From positions 124,001 to 188,000 of the forward strand of contig CAWHOS010000006.1 of NCBI GenBank assembly GCA_963831105.1: 64,000 nt of DNA. The letters are read 5' to 3'. Below the pieces are notes generated by a model that was not told where the DNA came from, ran no database searches, and worked only from the letters and a program-made list of their open reading frames with translations. Each line of letters starts with the position of its first letter. Position 1 is the stretch's first letter. This document shows positions 28,596-37,553 of the stretch, one piece after another. The translations under genes and the position numbers were made by a program. The stretch comes from DATFQI01 sp963831105 (GTDB taxonomy: Bacteria > Actinomycetota > Thermoleophilia > Solirubrobacterales > Solirubrobacteraceae).

Positions 28596-31490
28596 CTAAC
28601 CGGCGCGCTCGATCACCCGCGCCACCTCCACGCGCGAGGAGACGCCGAGCTTGTGGAAGAGGTTGCGGACGTGGCTCTCCACCGTCTTCGGGGAGAGGAA
28701 GAGCTCCGCGGCGATCTGGGGGTTCGTCCGGCGGTCGACGATCAGCCGCGCCACCTGCAGCTCGCGCTCCGTGAGCGACTCGATGCCGGTGGAATCGCGC
28801 TGCCCGGCGCGCGTGCGCCGGTGCGGGCCGCGGCTGCCGAGCCGCCGTAGCTCGCGCTCGGCGTCGTCGCGGTAGCGCCGCGCGCCGCAGGCGTCGAGGG
28901 CGGTCGCCGCGTCCTGCAGGAGCGCCACCGCATCGTCGGTCCGGCCGGCGGCGGCGAGCGCCCGTCCGGCCAGCGTGCGCGTCCGCGCGGCCTCGACGCG
29001 CGCGCCGAGACCGTCGGCGATCTCAGCGGAGGCCAGCGCGAGACGCGCGGCCTCGCCCGGATCCCCGCCGTCGAACGCGACCCGCGCCGCGGCGCGCTGC
29101 GCGGCCATCGCGGGCAGGGCGGCCCCGGTCGTCTCGGCGACCGCGGACGCCTCGGCCGCCGCTGCCGCCGCCTCCTCCGTGCGCCCGCTCGCCAGCGAGG
29201 CGTCGACCAGGCCGTCGAGGAAGTAGGCGCGCCAGGTGCCGGGAACGAGCGGCAGCCGGGCCCCGCCGGCGTTCGCCAGCATCGCCTCGGCCGCCTCGCG
29301 CGCCCCTCCGCGCTCCAGCAGTGCGAGTCCGAGCGCGAGCCCGGCGAACATGGCGACGACGTTGTGCACGTCGCAGTGTCGCGCGAGCTCGAGGCTCTCC
29401 GTAGCGTCGGCGATCGCCGCGTCGAGGTCCCCGAGCTGCCGGGTGGTCATGCCGCGCGCCATCAGCCCCCACGCCGTCGCGTGCGAGTCGCCGCCGAGGC
29501 GCCCCGCCTCGGAAGCGGCGTCGAGGAGGGCGTGGGACTCGTCGAGCCGGCCGAGGAAGGCGAGGAAGATGCCGCGCACAGGGGCCAGCATCGGGAACAG
29601 CTGTCCCTGGTTGGTGCCGCGCGCGACCTCCAGCGTGCGCGCGGAGTGCGCCTCCCCCTCGGCGAAGCGGTCGAGGTAGTACTCCGCGCTCCCGATCTGG
29701 CCGAGCGTGAGGATCGCGGGCGCGAGCTCCGCATCGGTCATGGCGTCCAGCGTTGCGGCCGCGACGTCGTCCCACTCGCGCCCCTGCGCGACGTCTCCGC
29801 ACACCGCGTGCCCGATCGCGAGCGCGGCAGCCGACGCCACGACGAGCGCGGAGTCGCCCTCCTGCTCGGCGCGGGCGTGCGCGCGACGAGCCCAGGTCAG
29901 GGTCCGCTCGAAGTCGAGGCGCCAGATGCCGTTGTCGGACAGGAGCAGCATCACCTGCACCGCCTGGGCGGCGGGCGCGTCCTCGTGCTCCCGGATCGCG
30001 GCCTCGAGCCGCGCCTGCGCGCGGGCGAGCTCGCCCTTGAGCGTGTCGTACCACGCGCACGCGGCGATCAGCTCCAAGCGCTGTCCGGCGGCATCGCGCG
30101 GCGAGAGCGCCAGGCCTTCGAGGACGGCGTCGCGCGCCTCGTCGAAGCGGCCGGTCGCCCCCAACGCCCCGGCGAGCGCCAGCAGCAGCCCGACCCGCTC
30201 CTCGGTGGGGGCGCCGGTGGGCAGCAGCCGCAGCGCGGCGGCGAACCAGCGTGCCGCCCCGGCCGGAGTGCGATATAGGATCTCCCGGCCCGCTTCCGCC
30301 AGGAGGGCGATCGCCTCCGCGTCGCCGTGGCGGGCCGCGTACTCGACGTGGTGCGCCCGCGAGGCCGCCGGCGCGCCGCGCGCGGCCAGCGCGTCGGCGC
30401 TGCGCTCGTGGGCGCCGAGCCGCCAGCCGGCCGGCGCCGCGGCGTAGACGGCGCCGCGCACGAGCGGGTGGCGGAAGCGGAAGCGGCGCGGGACGTCCGT
30501 CTGGCGGATCAGGTCGCGCTCGAACAGCTCGTCGAGCGCCCCGATCGCCTCCGCGTCGGACACGCCCGCCGCCGCGGCGGCGAGCTCGGGCTCGAACGGG
30601 TCGCCGGCCACCGCCGCACCCTCCAGCACCCGGCGCGCCACGGGGTCCAGCAGCGCGAGCTCCTCGGCCAGCGACGCGGCGACCGCCGGCGGGACGTCGA
30701 GCGCGCCGAGCGTGCCCGCGGCGCCGTCCGCACCCGTCGAGCCGCCGTGGCGCGCGAGCTGCTCGAGGTAGAACGGGTTGCCGCCGCAGTCGGCGTAGAG
30801 CCGGCGGGCGGTCGCCTCGTCAACCTCCTTGCCGAGCAGGTCGCGGGCCTCCGGCTCGCTGAGCGCGTGCAGCTCGACCCGCGCCAGCGTCCCGCCGGGG
30901 CGGGCGCGCTCCAGCGCCGCCGCGAGCAGCGGCGGCACCTGCCGCGGACGCATCGCCATGGCCATGAGCACCTCGCCGGACGGCGGCCGCCGCAGCAGCG
31001 CGCCGAGCAGCTCGAGCGAGCCGGAGTCGGCCCAGTGGAGGTCGTCGAGCACGAGCACGAGCGGCGTCCGGTCGGCGAGCTGCTCCAGCAGGGCTCTGAC
31101 GGCGCCGTGCACGCGATGGCGCTCGGCCTGCGGCGCCTCGGGGGAGAGCGGCGCGAGCGAGGGGAGAACGTGCGCGAGGCCGGCCCGCGCCTCGGATCCG
31201 AGCTCCTCGAGGCGGTGCGGCGGCAGCCCGTGCACGTACTCGTCGAGCGCGTCGACGAACACGCAGAAGGGCAGGTCGGCCTCGAGCTCGGACGCCGCGC
31301 CCGAGAGCACCAGGTGCCCGCGCTGGTCGGCGGCGCGCGCGAGCTCGGCCAGCAGCCGGGTCTTGCCGATCCCGGGCTCGCCCGAGATCTCGAGCGCGGT
31401 GAAGCCCTGCCGCTGGAACCGGGTCAGCGCCTGCTCGAGCGACCCGATCTCGGCGGCGCGCCCGACGAGAGGCTCCGCGGAGAGCGCCAC
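28596..31490 (-). CDS. MalT-like STAND ATPase/LuxR transcriptional regulator
   Basis: 964 residues from GTG 31490 (VALSAEPLVGRAAEIGSLEQ). The longer frame would overlap the divergent gene. Domains in order: P-loop ATPase with EISGEPGIGKTRLLAELA (Walker A) and LVLVLDDLHWADSGSLELL (Walker B); a winged-helix part (ELFERDLIRQTDVPRRFRFR); ~450 residues of TPR-like helical repeats (LLALAGALGATGRFDEARDA); and a C-terminal LuxR helix-turn-helix (LTERELQVARLIVDRRTN, then LFLSPKTVESHVRNLFHKLG). Such proteins oligomerise on binding ATP and an inducer, often a sugar, and bind direct-repeat boxes. CCCTGA boxes upstream of its own start suggest autoregulation. Confidence 0.94.
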   Translation of the reverse strand: MALSAEPLVGRAAEIGSLEQALTRFQRQGFTALEISGEPGIGKTRLLAELARAADQRGHLVLSGAASELEADLPFCVFVDALDEYVHGLPPHRLEELGSEARAGLAHVLPSLAPLSPEAPQAERHRVHGAVRALLEQLADRTPLVLVLDDLHWADSGSLELLGALLRRPPSGEVLMAMAMRPRQVPPLLAAALERARPGGTLARVELHALSEPEARDLLGKEVDEATARRLYADCGGNPFYLEQLARHGGSTGADGAAGTLGALDVPPAVAASLAEELALLDPVARRVLEGAAVAGDPFEPELAAAAAGVSDAEAIGALDELFERDLIRQTDVPRRFRFRHPLVRGAVYAAAPAGWRLGAHERSADALAARGAPAASRAHHVEYAARHGDAEAIALLAEAGREILYRTPAGAARWFAAALRLLPTGAPTEERVGLLLALAGALGATGRFDEARDAVLEGLALSPRDAAGQRLELIAACAWYDTLKGELARAQARLEAAIREHEDAPAAQAVQVMLLLSDNGIWRLDFERTLTWARRAHARAEQEGDSALVVASAAALAIGHAVCGDVAQGREWDDVAAATLDAMTDAELAPAILTLGQIGSAEYYLDRFAEGEAHSARTLEVARGTNQGQLFPMLAPVRGIFLAFLGRLDESHALLDAASEAGRLGGDSHATAWGLMARGMTTRQLGDLDAAIADATESLELARHCDVHNVVAMFAGLALGLALLERGGAREAAEAMLANAGGARLPLVPGTWRAYFLDGLVDASLASGRTEEAAAAAAEASAVAETTGAALPAMAAQRAAARVAFDGGDPGEAARLALASAEIADGLGARVEAARTRTLAGRALAAAGRTDDAVALLQDAATALDACGARRYRDDAERELRRLGSRGPHRRTRAGQRDSTGIESLTERELQVARLIVDRRTNPQIAAELFLSPKTVESHVRNLFHKLGVSSRVEVARVIERAG

Positions 31491-31499
31491 GCTGGCGCG

Positions 31500-31542
31500 A
31501 GCATAAACGAGCGCGCCGGAGAAATCAGGGGGCGGATCAGGG
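31500..31542 (-). promoter_or_regulatory. Probable promoter and CCCTGA boxes of the luxR-type gene
   Basis: Read on the minus strand, two direct CCCTGA boxes start at 31542 and 31530, exactly 12 bases apart as at 17080/17092; the string is CCCTGATCCGCCCCCTGAT. About 19 bases further downstream is TTTATGCT, a -10-like element (31500-31507), ten bases before the GTG start. This places the boxes where an activator of MalT type would contact polymerase. Confidence 0.5.
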
Positions 31543-31587
31543 CGCTCCCCCGATGACCGCTCGGGGCCCGGCAGGGAAGCTCGCCGC

Positions 31588-32850
31588 ATGCCTCGCACCT
31601 CGCTCACGAACCACACTCACCGCGTCGCCCGTGGTGGCACGCTGATCCTCGGCGGCGGCTACGCCGGGGCATACGTCGCGCGCCGGCTCGGCCGGCGCGG
31701 GGCCACGATCGTCAACCCGACGAACTTCATGCTCTACACGCCGCTGCTGCCCGAGGCGGCCGGCGGCAGCATCGAGCCGCGCCACGTCGCCGTCCCGCTG
31801 CGCACGATGTGCCCGCATGCCGACCTGCTGCTCGGGAGCGCGGTCGCCCTCGACCCCGAGCGCCGCGTGGTGACCGTCGAGTCCGACGCCGGGCGCTTCA
31901 CCGTCGCCTACCGCGACCTGATCGTCGCGCTCGGCGCCGTCACCCGGATGCCCGCCGTCGAGGGGCTGGCGGAGCACGCCTTCGCGCTGAAGGACCTGCC
32001 CGACGCGATCCGGCTGCGCAACCACGTCCTGCGCCAGATCGAGCTCGCCGACGCCGCGCCCGAGCAGGCCGAGAGCCGGCTGACGTTCGTCTTCGCCGGC
32101 GCGGGCTTCTCCGGCGTGGAGGCGCTCGCGGAGGTCCAGCAGCTCGTGTCCGGCGCGCTGCGCCGGCACCGCCGCCTGCGCGACACCGAGGCCCGCTTCG
32201 TGCTCGTCGACCCGGCGCCGCGGATCCTGTCGCAGACGCCCGAGACGCTCGCCCGCTCGGCGGCGCGGACGCTCGACCGCCGCGGCATCGAGATCCTCAC
32301 CGGCGCCGCGCTGGCGGCCGCCGACGCGGAAGGGGCGACGCTGGCCGACGGGCGCCGCATCGACGCCCGGACGCTCGTCTGGACCGCCGGCGTCGCCGCC
32401 AACCCCGTCGCCGCCGCGCTCGGGCTGCCGCTCGACGAGCGCGGGCGCGTGCGGGTCGACGAGACCTTCGCGGTCGCCGGGATGCCGCGCGTGCTCTCGC
32501 TCGGGGACTGCGCCGCCGTGCCCAACGCGGCCACCGGCGAGCTGGACCCGCCGACGTGCCAGCACGCGCTGCGCCAGGCCCGGCGGCTCGTGAAGAACGT
32601 CGCCGGCGCGCCGCGGCCGTACGGCTACCGCACCCGCGGGCACATGGCGGGGCTCGGCCGCGGGCGCGGCATCGCGGTGCTGGGCCCGCTGCGGCTGCGG
32701 GGCCTGGCCGGCTGGCTCGTCGCGCGCGGCTACCACCTGATGGCGCTGCCGTTCGCCGCGCGCCGGCTGCGCGTGCTCGCCGACTGGTCGGTCGCCGCCG
32801 TCTTCCGCCGTGACGTCGCCGAGCTGACGGCCGTGGGGAGTGGGCGCTGA
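31588..32850 (+). CDS. ndh: NDH-2-like NAD(P)H:quinone oxidoreductase
   Basis: Intact, 420 residues. LILGGGYAGAYVARRLGRRG binds FAD, then FMLYTPLLPEAAGGSIEPRH is the conserved F-x-P/Y-x-P-L segment, FVFAGAGFSGVEALAEVQQL the NADH site and VLSLGDCAAVPNA the second FAD contact. The C-terminal ~80 residues (LRLRGLAGWLVARGYHLMAL) carry the amphipathic/hydrophobic anchor. It probably oxidises NADH at the inner face of the membrane. It diverges from the luxR-type gene with under 100 bases between starts, so the CCCTGA boxes there could affect both. Confidence 0.92.
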   Translation: MPRTSLTNHTHRVARGGTLILGGGYAGAYVARRLGRRGATIVNPTNFMLYTPLLPEAAGGSIEPRHVAVPLRTMCPHADLLLGSAVALDPERRVVTVESDAGRFTVAYRDLIVALGAVTRMPAVEGLAEHAFALKDLPDAIRLRNHVLRQIELADAAPEQAESRLTFVFAGAGFSGVEALAEVQQLVSGALRRHRRLRDTEARFVLVDPAPRILSQTPETLARSAARTLDRRGIEILTGAALAAADAEGATLADGRRIDARTLVWTAGVAANPVAAALGLPLDERGRVRVDETFAVAGMPRVLSLGDCAAVPNAATGELDPPTCQHALRQARRLVKNVAGAPRPYGYRTRGHMAGLGRGRGIAVLGPLRLRGLAGWLVARGYHLMALPFAARRLRVLADWSVAAVFRRDVAELTAVGSGR

Positions 32851-32920
32851 TGCGGCACCCCGAGCTGAACTGTTTACGCTTTTTCTAGCGCCCGGCCGCG
32901 GTGTGCTGCATGCTTGGGCC

Positions 32921-33880
32921 ATGCCCACCCGGATCGCGCGCCCGCTGCTGTGTGCCCTGCTCGCCTCGCTCGCGGCGGCCGCGCCCGCCGCGGCCGCCGA
33001 GCCGAAGCTGACCGTCTCGAAGGCGAAGCTCGCCGCGGCGCTGAAGTGCACCGAGGGCATCGATGGCGCCGCGCGCACGCCGGTGATGCTGGTGACGGGG
33101 ACCGGGGTCAGCGGCGACGAGGCGTACGGGATCGCCAAGCCCGCCTTCGATCTCTACGGCGCGCCGGCGTGCTGGGTCAACTTCCCGAACTTCACGACCA
33201 CCGACATCCAGGTCTCCGTGCAGTACCTCGTGTACGGGCTGCGGGAGATGCACCGGCGGGCGGGCCGCAAGCTCGCCGTGTTCGGGATCAGCCAGGGCGG
33301 GCTGCTGCCGCGCGTCGCCCTGACGTACTGGCCGAGCCTGCGCACGAAGGTCGGCGACGTGGTCGCGATCGCGGGCACGCAGCACGGGACGACGGTCGGC
33401 GCCACCGAGTGCCGGCTGTGCGTTCCCGCCTACTGGCAGCAGGCGGCCGGGTCCCGCTTCCTGCGCGCGCTCAATGCCCATCGCGACGAGACGCCGGGGC
33501 CGGCCTCGTGGACCACGCTGCGCTCGGCGACCGACGAGGTGGTGCGGCCGACGACCGGACGCCATCCGACCTCGGCGCTGAAGGGGGCGACGAACATCCT
33601 GATCCAGGACGTCTGCCCGGGACGCGAGGTGACCCATCTCGGCACCGCGCTGGACTCGGTCAGCTTCGCGGCCGCGGACGACGCCGTGCGCCACGCCGGC
33701 CCGGCGAAGGTCTCGCGACTGCCCGCCGACGTCTGCTCGCACCGCTACGCGCCGGGGCTCGACGAGCAGTCCACGACCAACCTCCTCGCGGCCGGCGGCA
33801 CGCTGGCGGCCGACCGCGGCGCCAACCAGCCGCGCGTGCGGCGCGAGCCCAGGCTGGCGCCCTGGGCCCGCCGCCGCTGA
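32921..33880 (+). CDS. Secreted lipase of the Candida antarctica lipase B (CalB)-like type
   Basis: 319 residues from ATG 32921. A Sec signal peptide (ARPLLCALLASLAAAAPAAA) is followed by a CalB-like core: VMLVTGTGVSGDEAYG, CWVNFPNFTTTDIQVSVQYL, then the nucleophile elbow FGISQGGLLPRVALTYWPSL, and VVAIAGTQHGTTVG. In CalB the same positions read TWSQGG and AFAPDYKGT. Catalytic Ser lies in GISQG near residue 127; the acid and His (VTHLGTALDSVSF region) follow. Paired Cys suggest disulfides in an extracellular enzyme. It converges with the alcohol dehydrogenase, three bases between stops. Confidence 0.88.
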   Translation: MPTRIARPLLCALLASLAAAAPAAAAEPKLTVSKAKLAAALKCTEGIDGAARTPVMLVTGTGVSGDEAYGIAKPAFDLYGAPACWVNFPNFTTTDIQVSVQYLVYGLREMHRRAGRKLAVFGISQGGLLPRVALTYWPSLRTKVGDVVAIAGTQHGTTVGATECRLCVPAYWQQAAGSRFLRALNAHRDETPGPASWTTLRSATDEVVRPTTGRHPTSALKGATNILIQDVCPGREVTHLGTALDSVSFAAADDAVRHAGPAKVSRLPADVCSHRYAPGLDEQSTTNLLAAGGTLAADRGANQPRVRREPRLAPWARRR

Positions 33881-33883
33881 CGC

Positions 33884-35083
33884 TCAGGAGGGCTGCAGCA
33901 GGATCTTGATCGCGCCGTCCTGCTTCTTCTGGAAGATCTCGTAGGCGTGCGGGCGCCTCGTCGAGCGGCAGCTGGTGGGTGGCGAGGTCCTCGACGCCGA
34001 GCGGGTCGTCGTCGTCGGTCAGACGAGCGGCAGGAGGTCGTCGATCCAGCGCTTGACGTTGGCCTGGCCCATGCGCAGCTGGATCTGCTTGTCGAACAGG
34101 TCCATCATCGGCATCGGGTCGAGCTGTGCCGCCGTAGACGCCGCTGAGCGAGATCGTGCCGCCGCGGCGCACGGAGTCGATCGCGGCGTGCAGCGCGGCC
34201 AGGCGGTCGACGCCGGCCTTCTCGATCACCTGGCGGGCGACGGCGTCGGGCAGCAGGCCGGCGATCTTCTGGGCGAGCTTGCCGAGCGGCGCGCCGTGCG
34301 CCTCCATGCCGACCGCGTCGATCACCGAGTCCGGCCCGCGGCCGTCGGTCAGCTCGCGCAGCGCCTCGCGCGACGTCGTCGACTGCGCTCGAGGTCGATC
34401 GTCTCGATGCCGTGGCGCGCGCGCCAGCGCGAGCCGCTCGGGCACGAGGTCGACGCCGATGACGCGGCCGGCGCCGCGGTGCTGGGCGATCCGCGGCGGC
34501 ACATCTGGCCGATCGGGCCGAGGCCGAAGACGGCGACGCTGCCGCCCTCGGGGATCGCGGCGTACTCGACCGCCTGCCAGGAGGTGGGCAGCACGTCGGA
34601 GAGGTAGACGAAGCGCTCGTCGGGCGGGCCCTCGGGCACCTTGATCGGGCCGTAGTGGGCCTGCGGGACGCGCAGGAGCTCGGCCTGGCCGCCGGGCACC
34701 TGGCCGTAGAGCTTGGTGTAGCCGAACAGCGCGGCGCCCTTGCCCTGCTCGCGGACCTGGGTCGTCTCGCACTGCGACTGCAGGCCCTGGTCGCACATCC
34801 AGCAGTGCCCGCAGGAGATGTTGAACGGGATCGACGACGCGGTCGCCCGGCGGCGATGTGCGTGACCTCGGCGCCGACCTCCTCGACGATGCCCATCGGC
34901 TCGTGGCCGAGGATGTCGCCCTCGTCGATGAACGGCGCCGAGCACCTCGTAGAGATGCAGGTCGGAGCCGCAGATGCCGGTCGAGGTGATGCGGACGATC
35001 GCGTCGGTCGGCTCCTGGATGGTCGGGTCGGGCACGTTGTCGACCCGGACGTCGCGCTTGCCGTGCCAAGTGACTGCCTTCAT
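33884..35083 (-). CDS. Zinc-dependent alcohol dehydrogenase (glutathione-independent formaldehyde dehydrogenase type, frameshifted)
   Basis: About 399 residues. It starts KAVTWHGKRDVRVDNVPDP and has STGICGSDLHLYEVLG (catalytic zinc Cys), a DILGHEPMGIVEEVG segment, NISCGHCWMCDQGLQSQC (structural zinc Cys), SVAVFGLGPIGQMCRR (NAD fold), then GPDSVIDAVGMEAHG and the C-terminal EIFQKKQDGAIKILLQPS. The insertion with ARQVIEKAGVDRLAALHAAI is typical of the large formaldehyde-dehydrogenase-like branch. Around six indels interrupt the frame. It lies 57 bases after the protease gene on the same strand, so it may be the last gene of that operon or separate. Confidence 0.85.
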
Positions 35084-35140
35084 CGCATCGGGGCTGCCCG
35101 CATCACGGCAAGCGGTATCACTCTTCGCGTGCCAGCTCGG

Positions 35141-37553
35141 CTAGCCGATCGACCAGTAGGACGCCTCCCCCGAGTCGGAGGAGTACGCGAGCGCGCGCAC
35201 GCCGGCCGCGGTTCCGAACGCGGTCAGCGCCGTGTGGCCGATGCCGAGGTCGTGCCAGCTGATCGTCTCGAACCCGTCGCCGTCGGGGAGCACCCGGTCG
35301 ATCGCCGCCCAGCCCGTCGAGGGCTGGTAGGAGATCTGGTAGCGCTCGCCCGCGAGGTCGAAGCCCGCGAACAGCGCCCAGGCCGGCTGCCAGCGCTCGG
35401 CGAAGCGGCGGCTCAGGCTGCCGTCGCGGTTGATCTGGCTCACCGACACCGCCCCGCCGCCGGCCTGGCCCGTGAACAGGTGCGGGCCGTCGGGCAGCTC
35501 GTGCACCAGCAGGTGGGTCCAGCCCGCCTCCCAGGCGCCGCTGACGAGCGTGTGGCTGAAGCCGGAGGCGTCGGCCGCGACCACGTCGAGCGAGACCTGG
35601 TCGCCGCCCGAGCCGTAGCAGAGCAGGTCGCCGCCGTCCATCGACCAGCCCGCGAGCGCGGTCCAGTCGGGCTGCCATTCGCCCGTGTAGTGCTCGACGG
35701 TGCCGGTGCCGCCCGGCGCGATGCGGTCGATCGCGGCGTTGGCCTGGCCCGCCACGCCGGCCTTGTAGGAGACCAGGTGCGGCGACGCCGCCGAGCTCGG
35801 CATCCAGCATCGTGGTCCAGCCGGGGCGTCCCGTGCCCCGATGGGTGGAGGAGCTCTGCTGGCCGGTGGGGTCGAACTTGGCGATGAACATCGGGCCGCC
35901 GCCCTGCGTGGCGCCTGGTCGTCGGCCCAGTCGGCCGCCTTGTAGGCCGAGCAGGTAGCTGTCGAGGCCGAGCACGAAGCTGAGCGAGGTTGCTGTAGCC
36001 GAGACCCCAGTGCCTCGGCGTGAGGCCGCGTCATCGGGATCGACCGGCGGGGTTCGGCGCGCGCGGCATCAGCGTCGGCGAGGTCCGGGTCGGTGGCCGA
36101 TCCGCTGCGTAGCGCGGGCGGCCCGGGTGCGTCCTGCTGCGGGCGAGCCCGTGGCCCGCAGCACTGCCGGCGCCTTCCGGGCGCCATCGGCGGCTGGCCC
36201 GCCGCCGCGCAGCACGCCCTGCAGCGCAGGCCAGCGCGCCGGCCACGATCGGCGAGGCGCTCGACGTCCCGAGAACGTGTCCGTGTACCAGCCGGTCCTC
36301 CTCGGCGCCGCCCTGGAGGTCGCCGTAGCCGGTGCGTGGTCACCTCGCGCCCCCAGCCCTGGGCGTCGACGCGCGCGCCGTAGTTGGAGAACGCGAGGCG
36401 CGAGCGGTCCGGGCCGTGGTCGCGGCCGTGCGTGCCCGGGCGGCGGGGCGCCCGCGCCGACGATGATCGCGCCGGAGTCCGCGGTTGGCGCGGCGGAACG
36501 GGTTGCGCCACGTCGCCGGGAAGCCGGCGGGCCGGCGTGTCGTAGATCGCGTCGTCGAGGTTCTCGGCGCCGTTGCCGGCGGCCTCCACGACGATGACGC
36601 CGCGCGCCGGTCGCGTACCGGATGGCCGCGAAGTCGTCCGGCCACCACTCGATGGCGATGTAGCCCGGCTGGTCGTCGCGGTCTCGTGGTCGTCCGGGGC
36701 CCGGGCCGGTGCATTTCGAGCAGCATGACGTCGCCGGGCCCGAGCGCGGTCGGCCGCCGCGCGGATCGCCGCGGCGGTTCCGATGCCCCCGAAGGCGACG
36801 ATCGCGCGGACGTCCGCCTCCGGAGCGATGCCCGGTGACTCCGAAGCCGTTGACGTCGCCGCCGATGACGCCGATCACGGCGGTGCCGTGGTTGCGCCAG
36901 GCGACCGGTCGGTCGGGGTGCCGCCGACCAGGCCGGCGAGCTTGGCTGCCGAGATCCTCGGGGCGGCGAGCTGCCAGGCGCCCTCGATGTCGATGATCGG
37001 TGACCCCGGCGCCGTCGCCGCCGGGGTCGTGCCAGGCCCAGCGGGCGTCGAGCCCGTCGGGCGCCGGGGCGCAGATAGCCCTGCCGGCTGGAGCTGAAGT
37101 CGGGCGTGACGGCGGCCGGCGGCGAGGTCACCGTGCCCTCGGGCATCCTGCGTCGGGGGCGTGACGTAGGCGCCCGACGATCGCCTCGTGGGCGCGCAGC
37201 TGCTCGGCCAGCGTCGTCGAGCTCGACGTCGGCGGGCGGCGCGCTGTCCGTCGCGGCGACGACGTTGAAGAAGATCGTCAGGTCGGGCATCCACGTGTCG
37301 GGGCCTGACTGGGCCTGGTGCGACGACCTGCGTCGACACGTCGCTCCGCTAGCCCCACAGCGGTCTGGAGCTGCGCGTCGCCTGCGGAGGAAGGATGCTG
37401 GTCGAGGGCCGCAGGTGTCGACATCGCCGGCTCGCGGTCGGGTCGGCCGGAGCCCCGGCTCCCGAGGGTCGGCGCTCTGGCGCGCCGGCCTGCGCCGGGC
37501 TCGGTGATGACGACGAGCTCTGGGGAGTGGTGTCTTCGAGTCTCGTCAGTCAT
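35141..37553 (-). CDS. Subtilisin-like (S8) serine protease with C-terminal WxxxWT repeat tail (heavily frameshifted)
   Basis: About 800 residues scattered over three frames with many indels. The catalytic order is Asp, His, Ser: GVTVIDIEGAWQ (near 37000), RNHGTAVIGVIGGDVNGFG (near 36890) and GTSSASPIVAGALAC (near 36255), with oxyanion VEAAGNGAENLDDAIYD between. Instead of the usual D-T/S-G the Asp stands in DIEG. The last ~220 residues hold about five repeats such as GEWQPDWTALAGWSMDGGD and GAWEAGWTHLLVHELPDG, like a lectin-type beta-propeller. No signal peptide is visible at MTDETRRHHSPELVVITEPG. ATGA overlap with the upstream gene makes it the last gene of the six-paralogue operon. Confidence 0.82.

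Noticed and set aside
31491..31616. Upstream start for the LuxR-type regulator at 31616
   Set aside because: It would overlap the divergent NDH-2 gene and run through the CCCTGA boxes and -10-like element. GTG 31490 begins exactly at the conserved LVGR segment.
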